Origin: Daphnia pulex
Lineage: Eukaryota > Arthropoda > Branchiopoda > Diplostraca > Daphniidae
Assembly (NCBI RefSeq): GCF_021134715.1
Contig: NC_060021.1
Span: forward strand, 10,386,501 to 10,450,500
DNA: 64,000 bases
Direction: 5' to 3'
Under the pieces are notes generated by a model. The model had not been told where the DNA came from and did not search any database. It saw only the letters and a list, made by a program, of their open reading frames with translations. The translations under genes and the position numbers were made by a program. This document shows positions 26,447 to 41,400 of this stretch, piece after piece (the first letter of the stretch is position 1; every line of letters starts with the position of its first letter).

Positions 26447-29400
26447 ATGGACCAGCAAATAATGACTGCGGAAACGTTCAAGCGTGGACGGTCGGCGAGC
26501 TTGTGGAACTGGTTGGGAATGCGATTCGATCATCATCATCAGCAGCAGCGCGTAGACCGCAAAAGTACTGGTACTAAAGATTCATGCAAAGTCAAGTTAT
26601 TGCCGGGTTCCTCCGAATCGGAACGCATGAAAGTTGCGGATGTCACACCGGCAGCAGCAGTTGCGGACTTTCACCTGAGCTGTTTGACGCTGGCCGAAAG
26701 CCCACGTCGCTGGAATCCCAAAAAGATGAGACGACCTGTTTCTTGTTATATTCTCCCAGTTGGAGACGGAAATCGCTCCTACTCTGAGACGCACTTTCCC
26801 TCCGAGCCTATTCCGCAACGAGTCAGAACAGCGGGATCTATCCAGAACCTCGTATCGTTCGATACATCGATCTACGACCAGCACCAGGTAACATGCGATG
26901 AATTTAGCAATAGCGCATCTTTTATAAATCGGCGAAGTTTCTTTTTTTTTTTTCTTTCTATGATCGATTGTGTGTGCAGATAAAAGACGATCAATTTCAT
27001 TTAAAAATTTAATCGAGGTCTCAACAGTGTGACGTCAGAATCACCAATGTTTTTCTCCAGTGCAAGCGCGCCCCTATCGATCCAACAGAAAACTCTTGAT
27101 TGTGTACATCATAAAAGGCAATACGGGTAGACAGAGACCGTACATGTCCGCTGTTGGTTTTGCTATAGACAACATTTGCTCACAGCACTGCATCATGATA
27201 AAACAAAGACAAAAGTTGAGCCCAATTGGAATGATTTCGTTTCTCGCTAAATTTGATTATACCAACGACTAATTTTATATGCTACGAATTTTTTGAAGCG
27301 ATTGCGGAAAAGTCAAGGGTATATATAAGTAAATATTCTACAATCAGCCAGGCCGAGAAAGTGCGTGTCGTCCAACTTTGCATATATAACTTCTTGGAAT
27401 GTCTATTTGACGGTCCGCTTGAAATGCCGCAACTCATATGGTTCCTTTTTTTATCCTGTGAAATGCACATTCACCATCAGTTTCCTCTTCCGATTACACG
27501 CATTTGGCTCAGTTGCTTGAACCCTGGCCGGTCCTATAGGTGAACTTAACTCGGTTGACTTTACTTTGAAAAGGTGAAAGAAAAGCGATAAATTGTCCTG
27601 ATGCGAAATAATGGGCGGATGGTCAAGAAAAAGTTTTGGCAGGAGCGTGGAAATGGGCAATTCCTTGGTGGTGGGGAAAATGACGATGGTTTCGATGACC
27701 CCGCGGTCTGGACTCTCTGGGTTTTATATATTGCCAATGGGCCGCGAAGAATATAGACCGTGATGGAACTAAACTTCACGGTTCAAGCGCAATAGGAGAA
27801 TGGAGCTGCCTGCCCACCCGGCCGGCTTTTGACTGGTCGGCGCCTTAGATCGCTTCAGGTATATATCTCTTGTGTGTGATTTTTTTGCCTCATTATATAC
27901 TTTACATCGACACCTTTCTTTCTTTTGTTGTGGGCCGTTTCTCCTCTTGTCCAACAACGCTCTGACTTTTCATTTTCTCTCTCTTTTCTTATTTTTCGTA
28001 CATTCGAAAGCACCCAACAATCAAAAGGGGGGCTGATTTATGACGCGCTGAGGTGACCCTATTTCGTATCAATCAGTTCAGTTTATTTGTGCAAAAAAAA
28101 ATTGGCAGACAAATCTTTTCCCAGCACTGATACCGGTAGCTATTTTTTTTACAAAGCAGGAAGAATTTTCTTTGAAAAGTAAAAACGCATTTGCATTTCC
28201 AGGTGTATAAGATACAGGGGGGCATTTATTATCTGCCAGTAGAAAACATCTACTAGAGCGAAAATCTGAAGGCAAACAAAATGATTTTCTAAAAGTGTGT
28301 ATTGTGCAACGAGTTGAGTTCACGTGAAAAAATTAAGTGGTCGTTTTCGAAAGAGAATGGTGTTGTACACAGTGGAGAGCGTCATTTTTTGCCCTTATTT
28401 GAGACAATTCAACAATGATTACAATACTCATTTTGATATGCCCATCTTAAAGGTATAATAAAACGAAATCTATCTTGTAATGAGCAAACCGAGAAACCTG
28501 TTTCTTTGATTCTCGGGGCTACAACATCAACGTGATTGTACTCCTATCGTACGCACACACGGCGTGCGCGTCTCTAATAATAAGAATCCCGCATCAAGTG
28601 AAAGCAACAACAGTAGAGAGTAATTTCACTTTTTCCCGAAAGGCTCTAGTTTTATTTTTTTGCTACGTTCTGCCTTCTCCTCTATCATGATCCTCTCTTT
28701 TATCTTGACGTAAGTGTAGCAAAAGCCGCCGGTCCCGCGATAGTGCAGGTAAAAATCTCCAACAATGACGAAACGATCACCTTTCCAAAATCGCTGCGGA
28801 GCACAGACGGAGAAAAGAGATCGCGACCAGCAGCATCAACGCTCTCTTTGCTAAGGTGTATTATACATACTCTACACTGTGTAGCATAAAAGATGTACTC
28901 CGGAGAAAGATAATATTGAGGTCATCAGTTGACCGATGGGAATTAAATCCTTTCACCGTTTGTTCGCTCGTTGTATTTTGATTCTCATCAGCGCCCCTCT
29001 TAAACTCCATACCAGCCCGTTTCCCACAGATCATCATCACCATCCGCCGTTGTATAACTAATGACCCACACAGAGATCAGGAGAAAACAGCCAGTCTCTC
29101 TCTGCTGTCATCCATAATAATGTGTACGAAGAAAAAAGTAAAAAAATTTCGCCGATTAATTGTAGCAGAAGAATAGGAACAATGGATTTCTGCACTTGAC
29201 GCGCGTTCATATCCTGTGGTTGTTATTATTATTGGTATATGCTGATGCTAGAGAGTCTAGGAAATCAGGCTACATGGCAGACATTCGAGGATAGGGGTGC
29301 GGAACCACCCGCAAACAAAAGGACAACGCTGACAATGGAGGAAAAAAAAGAAGAAAGTCAAATGACGGAGTTTGAGGGGCGATGCGTGATGCTGGCATAT

Positions 29401-32400
29401 CTCTTCGTGTGGTGGCGTCTAATATTTTTTCCCCTTTTGGGCCAAAAGAAAATAGACTCTGTGCTGTATACGAGAAACACAAAAAAGGCTCCAGTCATGC
29501 TCAACACAATAGGAGAGAGTGCGTACGTACTTAAAGAAAAGAAGACTCTCCACGATGAGTGAACGCGTTCGGCTGCTGACGTACTAAAACACCGTGACAA
29601 CTGCTCCAACACACATTAGATTGCTCGATAAAAACGTTTCTCAAGATGAAGAATGGAGTGAAACACCAAACACAGTCGAGCGCGTTCTTGCGCTAATTAC
29701 ACTTTGCTTTTTTTTTTCTTCCCACCTTTTCCCCCCGCGTGATGATGAATTCATTCGTTCATCTTAGCTCAGATTCCTATAGGTGACGGGCTAATGACCA
29801 GCTTTCGCCAAATTCCTTCAAACATCATTGATTTTCTCCTAGCTCGACTATATGTATAGTAGTAGACGGTGTCTAGTAACTTTTTGGGTGTACTACAGCT
29901 GCCAAAAAGAACACCTTTGGCTTAGGTGGGCTGGACCTGTCAAAGGTTTTTCTTTCAGTTTCTTTTGGATAGTGTCTGCTGTTGCAGAAAATCCAAGAGA
30001 AAATGAATCTTTTTTTTTCTCTTTCTCGTACGGTCCACTGACACCGATCGAGGATTTTCTTCTGAGCTTTTTTTATTACTAGCCAAGTCGCGAAAGTCTG
30101 TGTGTGTTAAAGCTACTTACGCCATTGTTCTGTTATATATGAACCCTCCATCTTTTTGTGACTGGCCAAACAAGTTAAACTTGAGGCCGCCGACTGGGAA
30201 ACAATAATGTTGACAATAAGGGGGGAGAAGATGTGTAGGCAGTTGTGCTTGGTACCATGGAATGTCCAACAATAGATTTCCTTGTGTCGCGTCTTTTCTC
30301 TTTCTGGCTGCTTGTCATCTGTAATGCGCACGTTGTATATGTGTGTGTACGGTGGCTATTTGAATCTGCAGAACACATGGCCCATGTTTCTCTCCTTTCA
30401 TTCTTTTCGGGCGTGCACACTGCTGATGGCCTGGGTCGGAATGTGAAATAGCTTCTCTGCCAGCAACAGCAACACGCTCTCGAATTTCCTCTTTCTTTTC
30501 TTCTCCAGCTCGTCGTCGTCTTTTTTATTTTAAATTTTTACCTTTGCGTACCGCACGTTTTTCGACAAGCGCAGAGAGGGGATTGATGCATCGAAACGTT
30601 CCATCGTTGATGGGTCCCACGCGGCTCTCAAAATCGAAATCAAGCTGGTTGGAAATCACTTTGATTTCCATCTAAATTACCAATTCGTAATGAGGGTAGG
30701 GCGATCGTCCAATGGAAAACCTGATACTACCTGGTTCGACGCTGAATCAATCGGAAACCGAAGCGGTCATTGGCGTTTCCCACCCGTTTTGGGCGAACAA
30801 TGGAGGCAGGCGCCATTGTCTTGTCGATTTTTGCCTTGACGGAGAGTGTAGAACGGTACTTGCGCCTCCTGTGAATGGTAGGGGAATCTTGGCCATCTTC
30901 TCGCCAGTCCGAAGCGGCACGTCTTGGCTAGCAGTCGCACGTGGTTTTGTCATCTCTCTGGTTTTTATGGTCCAACTTCCGCGTGAGATTCTCTTGCTTG
31001 TGTGTTTTTCTTCGACAGAAAAGAAGACTGGAACGTTATCTTCTTCTTTTGTGAACTCGTATGTCCTAGTTGACTTTTCAACAGCGACCAAACTCCGAAA
31101 TAGTGGAATATTCGTTGTACCGGCTGCTGCTGCTGCTGTTTTTACGATCCCCAAAGCTTGTCTTTCTGTAAGTAAATAACCTACAATCGTATTACCTTTT
31201 AGTATGTGTGCAGTGATAGTTTCGTAGCCCTTTTCGTGTCAGACCCCAAATCGAACACGATGTGCGTATATGTGTTATGCATCGATTGGCTTTGTACGTA
31301 CGTAGTGAGATGATGGATGATGAAAACGTGGGCTCATTGTTCTCTGGTGGGCGGCAAGATGTTGGGGCCAAGCCGGGCGACTCGTCACTTTTTTGTCGGC
31401 CGTCGATTATTCACGGCAATTGGTGTTTTGGTCATTAAAAATGCATCAGACATGCATAGTTACCTTGTTGGCACATTCTCAAAAGGAAACTGGAGCGCGC
31501 AAAAAGTCATTTTAAAACATCAGAGATCAAGACTGTCCAAGCAACTGGCGTGTAACAACAAGGCCAATAGGTAGACGATATTCACGCCAGAAGAAGACCA
31601 AGGGACCATTTTACATCGAAGTGATCTCGTAGGAGATGGAAAAGAGTTTTGGTCGGGAAAAAGACCAACAGAGAGAGAGGGGGGACAGAATGACAAAGTG
31701 GGTGCCCCCTTTGGACGGGATGTGGGCCCATCAGTCTCTCACACCGCATTGTGATTTCTTCTTTTTTCTCCCCCCCCCCCAATTCCTGGTTGAACAGACA
31801 GATGACAACAACAACAACACACGGAGAATAACCCCCCGTGTTTATTGGTTACGACCCTTATAGTTATCAGCTCATATCCATAACGCCAGTCATCCGCGCA
31901 TGTTGCTTAAACTCGTTTTATTTTTATTTTTTTGTTCTGGGGGAAAAAGAACGGCAGTAGGTAAACTCACGCACACCTGCCCACACACACTCCCCCCACA
32001 TACGCTTCTTCCTTATAGTTGGCCAATTAACTGCCGACATGGTCGGCGAAACTTTACCCTCTTTTTTATTTTTTATTGTTGAATTCGGGCGGGAATAAAT
32101 GACGTCAGTCGCCGTAATTTCGAACCAACATTGAGCGTAGCCACTCGAAAAACGAAAATGACACATCAAGGTTGAATTGGTCAGTGTAAACGGCTGCTGC
32201 TGGACACACAACGGAGACATCACAAGTGGCGACTTTTTTCTTGTCAAAGGAATTCTGTTGTTGACTTTTGTCTTGGCTGGGCCGTGTGTTATCTATTGAC
32301 TTTCCAAATTTCACAGCTCCGAAAAAAACCTCGTGTCTTTTGTCAGTCGTAACCGCCGCGTTATGCACATAGAAAGGGAGTAGTAGTAAGTCTAAATGAG

Positions 32401-35400
32401 CAGACGACTGTGTAGAGAAGTGTTTCAAGGGCGGCGGCGACATTGCGCCTGTTGATTTTGCACGCAAGTCGGTGGAAGACTCTCAGAAGTCATCGTCGAC
32501 CTCCTGCTGGTCATTTTTAGTTTTCTAGAAGGAAAAATCTCAGCCCGCAACACTGAAAGTAAACAGTCGAGCACCTCATAGCGTTCAACAAACATGATAT
32601 ATTTAGTCGTGTCACATTTGGAATTTAGCAAGTCGCTGGAAGAAGAAGGCTTTTTTTCTTTCAATGTTTCGTCTATCTCTTGGCCGTCCATCAATCCGGC
32701 CGTCGGTGCGCCCAGTTTCGTTGCCTTTTTTTTTCTTTTAACGACTGACTGGGCTTTTATTTTGTCGTATCTGTGGGATCCTTAAATGGGCTCGGTGAGT
32801 TGGCAACGCCGTTTTGTCGGTCAGTCTCTCCTAGAAAGCATTTGTGCTCTTTTTCTTTTTTGTGTGCTGAGACTATAAAGAGAGACTGGCGATCGTACGT
32901 CATCGATGATCTCCCGCATCTCTTCTTTCACGTGTGTTGAATCGTGATGTTTTCTGGCCACTGTCGAGGAATGCTGGAACGTGCGTGTATAACTATATGG
33001 AAATGGGCTTCGCGCAAATAGTAGCTCTCCCCAACTAGATTTGTAATAAAACGATCCCAGTTGTAATCTAATAAAAATAAAACACAAAAAACTCGAAACT
33101 TTCGTACATCCGTAATACACCTGGAAACGTGTCTACGGTACAAAATACCTGAGCTAAGGGGGGTGGGGGGATTGAGCAGGGGGGAGAGAGAAAAAAAAGT
33201 TGGATACTCTCAATGACTAACGCATCCTAAGGCGGTGGAAGTGCTCCGGGTCATAGTGAGTTAAGAGAGAAAAAGGAAACCAATTATCAAGTCCAAAAAA
33301 TAAAAGAAGCGAGAGAAGGTAAAAAAAAAAACCGCCTGAACGAACGACCGTGAATGTTCTTTTTTTACCTTCTCCGCCTGATCGTGAATAGAACAAACAA
33401 GAACTTACCTTACGAGCCATCAAGAAGAAGAAGACGACAGGCCTTAATATCAAATGTTGAAGCTGACTAAACTACATTTTCTGGATTCTGGACGGAATCT
33501 TAAACAAACCCCGTAGTCCTGCACTCCGGGTCGTCTCTTTACTGATCGTGATGCAGTAAAAAAAAAGAAGTTATTTTCTGCTTACGATATTCAGATTTTT
33601 TTTCTTTTCTTTAATGAACTGGGATAATCAATAAAAATCGGTATGTCGATGAGGCACGCAAGACGCATACCGGCCGGCGTGTTTTAATTCAAGTGCAAGA
33701 AAGAGAGAGAGAAGGAGAGCCTTCAGTCTAAACACAAGAAGATGCCTTTTGAATTATGAAAATGAAGTTTTTTTTTTCTCACGTCTATACAGCAACAGCA
33801 CACACACTCGTATGTTGTTGTTGTATATATACCCGCAGGAGTCGCGTTTCCCTTAGCCGCCACCTTCGCTGCCCTTTTTCACCGAAATAGAAAAAAAGAC
33901 TTGGAAGAATAACAAGAAAAGAAAAGAAAGAATAGACAAACCTGAAATGGCTCCCACGATCTTTTCTTTCTCTACAACTTAAAAAAATTATTTCTTTTTC
34001 CCCCCCTCTTTTTACAACTTCCTTAGAAGGTTAGAGCATAGCAGGAACGGGGGTGTATATAAAGATATGTGATACCTGGGCCCGGTGTCATTAAACTAAT
34101 ATTCAAAGAAGAGCTGAAAAAGACAAACGTCAACTCGTCTCTCCCGACGTATTGACGAGGCCCAGCCCCAGCGAAAACAAAGAGCCTCTCCGTCCTCCTC
34201 CCCACGTCTCGGGTAATTACATTGCAGGTTGTTTTATGTCGGGAAGATAAGAGACCCACCCCCACTGTCCGACGACGACGACTTTTCTCCCCTCTTGAAT
34301 ATCATCTGATTGAAGAATTCTAGTCACGACTTGTGGCATCGAAACTTAGGCATGTTTTATTTTTCCTTTTTATGGGGCCCATCTTGACTTTGTCTTTTTC
34401 TCCAGTAAGGGAGTTAACTGAATGCAGCTCCAGTCTATTGTCATTATCAACGTTGACAGTCCAGGTTGACGGTGATGGATCGAGCGTGCCTATTTTTATT
34501 TTTCATTTTGATTTCGGTATTTTTTTTGTTTTTTTCCTTGGGGTTTCTTCACTCACTCAAAGGGTGGAGGCTTCACACCTGCAGCGGCTTTCACTTTTTG
34601 GTGAGTGTGTGTTACCTCCCACTTGATTCAACAGATGGTAAAAATATCATTTAACATTGGGTTGTACGACTGTATAGTACGCGGAGGAAAATTTTTCAAC
34701 GAGTCAAGGCGTTGAAATTCCATGACGAGGATGAACTTGAAAAAAAGAAGCCACACCAGTCTGGTAGCTAGTATACACGTAATAATTCCCGGCTAGAAGT
34801 TCGTGCTCGCACACGCCACTCCTTTTCATCACGTCTCTTCCAACTTGTAACGGATTGACTGGCGTTTGGCATGCCGGCACATCAGAGAGAGAGAGAGGCC
34901 GAGTTATTGTACGGGCTGGTATTTGCGTTACATCTCCATTTAGACACTGTTTAAACCGCTGCTGTGCTGTGCTAGTCCCCCCTACCGTGAGGGATATAAA
35001 AGAGCTCGTTGTGTAATCACGCTGCATTTCCTCCACCAACCCCCCACTTTTTTTTCCCGGATTTCTTACCGCTGCTTGATGGATCTCAGTGGAATGAAGA
35101 AAAAAAATAACAATAGAATGTCGATGTCGAGTTATTTCCGAAGCAATGCGAGACGTCTGAGAGATATCGTGATTGCACCAAGGAGAACGAAATCGACTGG
35201 GCACCTGTTCTATGCATAAAATATTTTTTTATCCCGAAGACGTGGTGGCGCAACGGTTGGCCCCACCAGTAAAGTCTCTAATCGACTTCCTCAAACATAG
35301 CCACGCGCGTTGCCAGCAAGACCGGCATTGGAATATATTTGTAGAGATAGATAGATGCATTACGGCACAGCAGCCAGCGGAGAATATATTTAGAACCCGA

Positions 35401-38400
35401 AGATTCTTGTATGTAAGACGATCGATCGCATGTGATGAAGCCGATGGTTACTTTTTATCCTGCGATCCCATTTTCGTGCGGTTACAAGGGCGATGTGGAC
35501 AAGCCATAGAGGCAGCAGCAGCAGCAGCGGGCTCATTCATTCCGTCAAGAATAACTTGGGGGGAGATCTCGGTTGAATAGCTTTTGTTTTTCCCTGAGAG
35601 CTGCTGGGAATTTTTATGGAACTGGAGTAGAATTACAATATGTGTGTCACGACAATGAAATGGGGGACGAGAGACACGACATGGGTTGGTCATCGTAACC
35701 CTCACTGTGAGTGGATGATGCCTTATCTGCCTGATTAATAGGTTCACTTTCTATTTCTGCCCGTCGTCGTTTCAGACTGTCACAGTCGAAAAACCGGACT
35801 GGATATGACACAACATTTTTAAGTAGAAAAATGCGGCGTAAAAGAGCTGGTTTCTCTCTCCTTTCAGATAATTCTTTCGACTTTGTCCGTTTTCAATTTC
35901 AAATGGTTAAATCTGGCACACTGGGAAAAAAAGGGAAACGATTGCCCGGTAGAAGGAAAAACGGAAGTCGAGAGGTCGTGCGATTCTCCAATTGTCATTT
36001 CAAGTTCAAACTGAACGATGATTATTACACACGGGTTGGCTCTTGACTTTTGGCTAGATAGGTCGATCAACTCGGTTGGTATGCGGGTGGCTTCCTTGTA
36101 AGAAAAAGAAGAAAAACGCTCGGAGCTAACCAGCTCTGCAACGTTCTAGCGGATAAACAAACAAAAAGGCGATACTCGCCTTAATTTTTTCTTTTCTAAT
36201 TTGGAAAGAAAAGAGGAACAAGAAGCAAACGGCCGCTGGGTTCCCATTCCCTGTTGTGTTGTTTCCTTCTTTCTTTTATTCGAATGCTTTTTTTGCCATT
36301 AAGGAAATGGAAGAAACAGGAATCAGATCGAAGAACGCGCTGGACTAGTCGATGCAAATTAGAAAACTGAGACGACGCAATGTCTAGTCGTCTACTAATA
36401 AAAATCCGAGCACTTTTTTTTTAGTTGGTTGCGAGAACTCTTAATCAGCGTGAATGCGAAGGCCGCCTGCAGTTTCTGCACTCTTTTTGAAATAAAAATG
36501 GGGTACCTTCACCCACTTTCTCCGTTTCTCTTATAGTCATTGACGGTTTGGGAAAAAACATTCAAATGGGCCTCGTTTATATTTTCCTAAGGCCCACATT
36601 ATTAGAGTTCGCGGCAATTTCGTTCAGACCTGAATACTTTTGCGATTCCGTCCACTGATCGTGTCGATATCGTAAAAAAAGCCAAATCGAAAAAGCATTT
36701 GAGACCATTGATTGATGAATAAACAAACAAAGAATCCCAACTTTCCAATATCGAGTTTCGGGTTTGATGAATGGGAAAACAAACGATAGCATGTAAATAG
36801 AAACAGGGTCGTTCTGTCCTTTTTTAACTGCAACTTTTGATTTATTCATTTTTTATTTTTTACTTTCCTTTTCACGCAGAAACTCTGGTTGACTGCCAAT
36901 TTGGATTTGAACCGACTTGGCAGCTACGCATGATTGGTTGACGAATTGATAGAAGGAGGTTATCCCGTTTATCACCGAGTAAACTCTGACTTTTCTTTTT
37001 TCCCTTATTCTCAGACAGTTGAAAATGAAATGTGTCTTGTAATAATAACAGGAGAACCGTTGTTCCCTCGACACCAGAAATGTAATCACATTTTCCTCTC
37101 GTCTGTCGTGATTAAGTTTCTAACCTTTGACTTGGATTCCGTTCACCTTTTAAAAGCGGCCCAGCCAGTTTTCCCTTTTCTTTCTCTTCATTTTTTTTTT
37201 TTTTTCCTTCGGTTATTTATGTGCAGTACGAGTGTCGTGAACAGTGTTGATGACCCTTGCGGACGAGGGTGGGACGACGGAAGGGGGGGGGGAACGTACA
37301 GCTGCGGAATAACAGGGCGGTTAACTTGTAACCAACTTGATCCTTTCTGAGTCGCCAGCAGCGTCTATGGTACGACGTCTCTCCCTATGCATACGTGATG
37401 ATGATGCCGCGCCGCATCGTGTACACACGCACCCGTCCAACAACTCTACCCAACGTTGAACGTAATGACACTAACGTCTTGCAAGTAATAACGGAAGTCC
37501 CGTTCGATGCTGATCCCGGCGGCGGTAACCAAAAAGAAGAAACGCCGAGACGGCCAATCTTCGATTCAACAAAAGAATTGTAAAGAATCCATCATCTCCG
37601 ACTTAACGGTAGCTGTCAGGGAATAATTATCATTTGCGATTGGATTGGACGTTGCGAAAAAAGAAAGATGAGGGTTTAGCTTGGCAGCAGAATCGGAGCT
37701 TTCAACAAACTTTTTTGATCGCCGGTGGTTCATTTGTTTAGTTTCCCTTTTTTAGATTTTTCACGGGCTAATGTTAGGATATGCTGAGACTGTACGGTCT
37801 GACCGCACGGGATTGGGAGAGAGAGACCTACTAATGGGTTATCGGCCCCGTAATATAACGACAAAGTCCCAACGAGTTGTGCGTGTTAAAGAGGAGGCGA
37901 CCGCAAAAGTTCACGACTCGATCGTTTTTAAAAAGGATTTTTTTTTAACTAACGGATGTTAGTACTCGTCGACGAGCGACCCCGGGTATATTCCTTCGTC
38001 GTGACCCCATCACGAACGAGAGAGAGAAGAAAAAAAGAACAAGTGAAAAAGGGGAAAAGTAAAAAGGAAAACAAGCAGCCATCGAAACGATGCAAACGCA
38101 AAGCAAATACGACTTTGAACTCGGGTATACATTAGAACCCACCAAATGGCGCATCAACACCATGTGTGGTTTGTCAGCTGGCGGTTGAGCAACAACAACC
38201 CCGACACAATCCAATCACGGGCGATTGGCAATTGGCCGGCTGCCGTTAGGAATAATATTAAACGGAGATAAGAGTAGAAAAACTGGCTGAACTGGAGAGT
38301 TGTGGTGTTGCGCCCTCGTCATCCAACACCCTTCCAAGTTAGCAACGAGTGTTGACTCAGCAGCAGCTCAACTCTCTGATGGTGACACTCGAATTGCCTC

Positions 38401-41400
38401 TAGCTGGTACTATAGGACTCTTTTGTGTGATCAGTTGTGTACAGTGAGGAGGCTTCTAGTTGGCTTGCGAGGTCCATCTATACAATTCTATTCTTTTTAA
38501 CCAACTGACAAGGAAATATGGTTACAACGACTGGGGAAGGCCGACGAGGGAAATCGACGAACCCAAAAACGTACTGTCTACCCAGTACTATACCCACTAC
38601 TATTCGTTTTCTGCACTTTCACCTGCGACACTAGACGGCACTGTGTCAACCGCTACGGGTGAAAGTTGTCAACTTGTGTTTATAGAGTCCGCCATTTCTT
38701 TGAGATCTTATCAATGACAAATGCTGAAAAACGTCAATTAAGAATACGCCAAACAAAACAAAACAACAAATTGCCGTTTGCTTCTTTCCCCAATTTTTTT
38801 TTGTTTTGATAATTTGGACGTTTGACGCATGAAACAATCAGCGGTGCAGCGGCTCAGGATGGCTCCATTGTGACAGGACTAGTTTCTTAACCTTAATCTG
38901 CCGAAACTGCAATTATATCTCTCGTCGCTTGAACCGTTGAAAATAGAGTAGATTGTCCAAACGTGACAGCTCATTCGAGTGTAAATTTCGTTGCCCTTCT
39001 GCTTGCTTGCAGCTCAAATTGCTCATTTTGTGTCTTGTTTCTTGTATTTCCTTGTAGAATACTACGACGACGAAGACTACTGCTGGGCTTCGAAGCCAAT
39101 TGTCATGGCACAGGCTTCCGGGCGGCAACCAGAGCGCCGAGGATAGTGAAGCAACAAGTGGTGCTGCTGCTGCTGCTGCTGCTAATAGTGATGCTATTCC
39201 TGTTTTTGACGACGACGGCGACCAAGATGATGCAATGACTCAATCTTGCGCCCTTGATCGGTGGGCCGAATCGCTCCCGCATATCGACAGTGATGTCAGC
39301 GACGACGACGACGACGGCTACTGTTGCGAATACGAATCACAGGAATACGCCACTGGACTAGTATTACCAGAATTCACCTCCGCCAGCGGCAACCAAACTC
39401 GTCCTGGCGCCCAGCCAACGAATATTGTTCAGCCTGAACAAACTCAACCAACAACAATCAAAGGTAAAAGAGATTTTATTTATTTATTTATTTTTTCTCA
39501 CCGTGACGGCGCTGAGTCTTTCAGCGCGGCTACTCTTTCATTAGTCTATCGAGTTGATTTGAATTTTCGGGACGGATGAGGATTGGAACACGACCAAGAG
39601 ATAAGGAATCAAAATGCAAAAGTCGTAACGGATACAAACAGATCTTATGTATACATATATATATATTTTTTCCAAGCCGTTTGGACCGTGACGAACAGCA
39701 CATGTTTCGTTGATATATGTCCGTGGCCGTAATGGGGGAAACGGCGAATGCTTGCATCGTTTAAAGTGGATAGTCGTGAGTCTGCCGCCGATGCCACGGC
39801 CTAGAAATATAGATAGCTAGCCATCCGGGATCCCAGCACTCTGCGCAAGTTAAGCGCAGCTCATCTAGTCCATTTAGCCCATTTATTGCAAGCAAGAAAA
39901 CCAGGAAAAAAAAGGATAAGACAGACTCGGTCTCGCCAACGTGATGTAGAAAAGATAATCAAAAGCGAAAGCTACGCAAATCCGAATACAAGATCGTTCA
40001 TTAGTCGCAATACTTTTGGAGGGTGCTGGACCTTTTCCAACGATGCGAGAGATACGAAGAAGAATAGGGTCTTAAGATTTAAATAAAAAGGGGAGAAGAA
40101 AGGCGCCGATATCTGCAGTAGTATATCTAAAGGTTCGTCGAAAAGTCAACGAAACCAACCTGACCGTTTTATCTTTTTTCTTTTGTGTGTGTTTGTAACT
40201 GTAGAAGAAGAAGAAGAAGAGATGCCCAAGAATCTAGCGGCGGATGCGGCGCCGATGGCGATGAACACGACGGCTGGGCGGTTGACTGCTGAGCTGTTGT
40301 CTGTCGAGAGTCTGAACCCACTGGTGATGGATTGCGGCGTTTACCTGCCGGGTTGCCGACACCGCGGTCGTGCTATGGTCGTGGCTGAACTGTCCCTCCT
40401 ACGGAGCCACCTACCGCCCGTCTCCCACTTGGCCCAGCTGGTAACCTATTATCAGACCGTGCCCCGAAAATCGGCCGCAAAGAACGGACTCATCTTACTT
40501 ATTGTCGGACGACCAGACCAGTACAGCAACGCATTTGCGTTGATCGAGCAACTCTTGTGCCATTTTCACGTGCGTCAATTGGATCAAATTTATTCGAATG
40601 AAATCACGTTGACTTTTCTAATCTTGTTTTTGGCTTTTATTATTTTGGATGGTTTAGGATCGCCAGCAAAAGTGCATTGACGACGTCATTATTTGGAGCG
40701 AAGGCGGTTCTGCCCCGGAAACCCCTTTGAGACTGTCTGGTCGATCGGTAGGAATTTTTCCTTTTAATGTTGAATAATAAATATTGAATTAATCATCCTT
40801 TGCTGCCCATCTTGGATGCTGTAAAACCCAACCCTCTCTTTCCAATCAATTAAAAATGCAAAACTGATCATCGTTTTCTTCTTCTCTTTTCGGTTGTTTT
40901 CCCCTGGATGTGTTTAGTGTGACGTCATTACGTCGATCGGTCAGCTGCGCGAGAGGCTGGCCTCGGCGCTTTCGCTGGGCTGCTGCGGTGGTCCCATTGC
41001 TCACAATCAGCACGACTGGATCGCGTTCCGCAAGGTTTGATCATCAACCTATTTTTCTCATTTTTCTCCCACACTCTGGTTCCAAAAAAATATATATATA
41101 AGAAGAAGAGAGAAATAACACAAGTGAATAAGATCGACATCGGAAAAAATATTTTCAAATAACGTCGACCAACTCGACCGCGTTAAGATTGCGGATTAAA
41201 AAAAAAGAAAAAAGAAAGAAAGAATCGATCCAAAAATGCTATTCGTGACATGTGTCTTGTCGAGTTGCCCGACCGATTTCCATGATTATTACTGAGGCTA
41301 GTAATGTTCATAAAAATGCAGCATTGTAAACGAAACAGATTGCCATTCTCTGTTGCTATAGTGCATTTTCAAGGGCTGGCTTTTGTGAAGGTGCGTGCCG

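Noticed and set aside
32105..32694. Two overlapping minus-strand frames suggesting a nested gene
   Set aside because: They are in different frames with no good donor or acceptor between them and no recognisable domain.
37398..37484. 29-codon ATG frame ending CAA|GTAATA in phase 0
   Set aside because: Too short and too easily produced by chance to list as an exon, though phase fits the 39058 acceptor.
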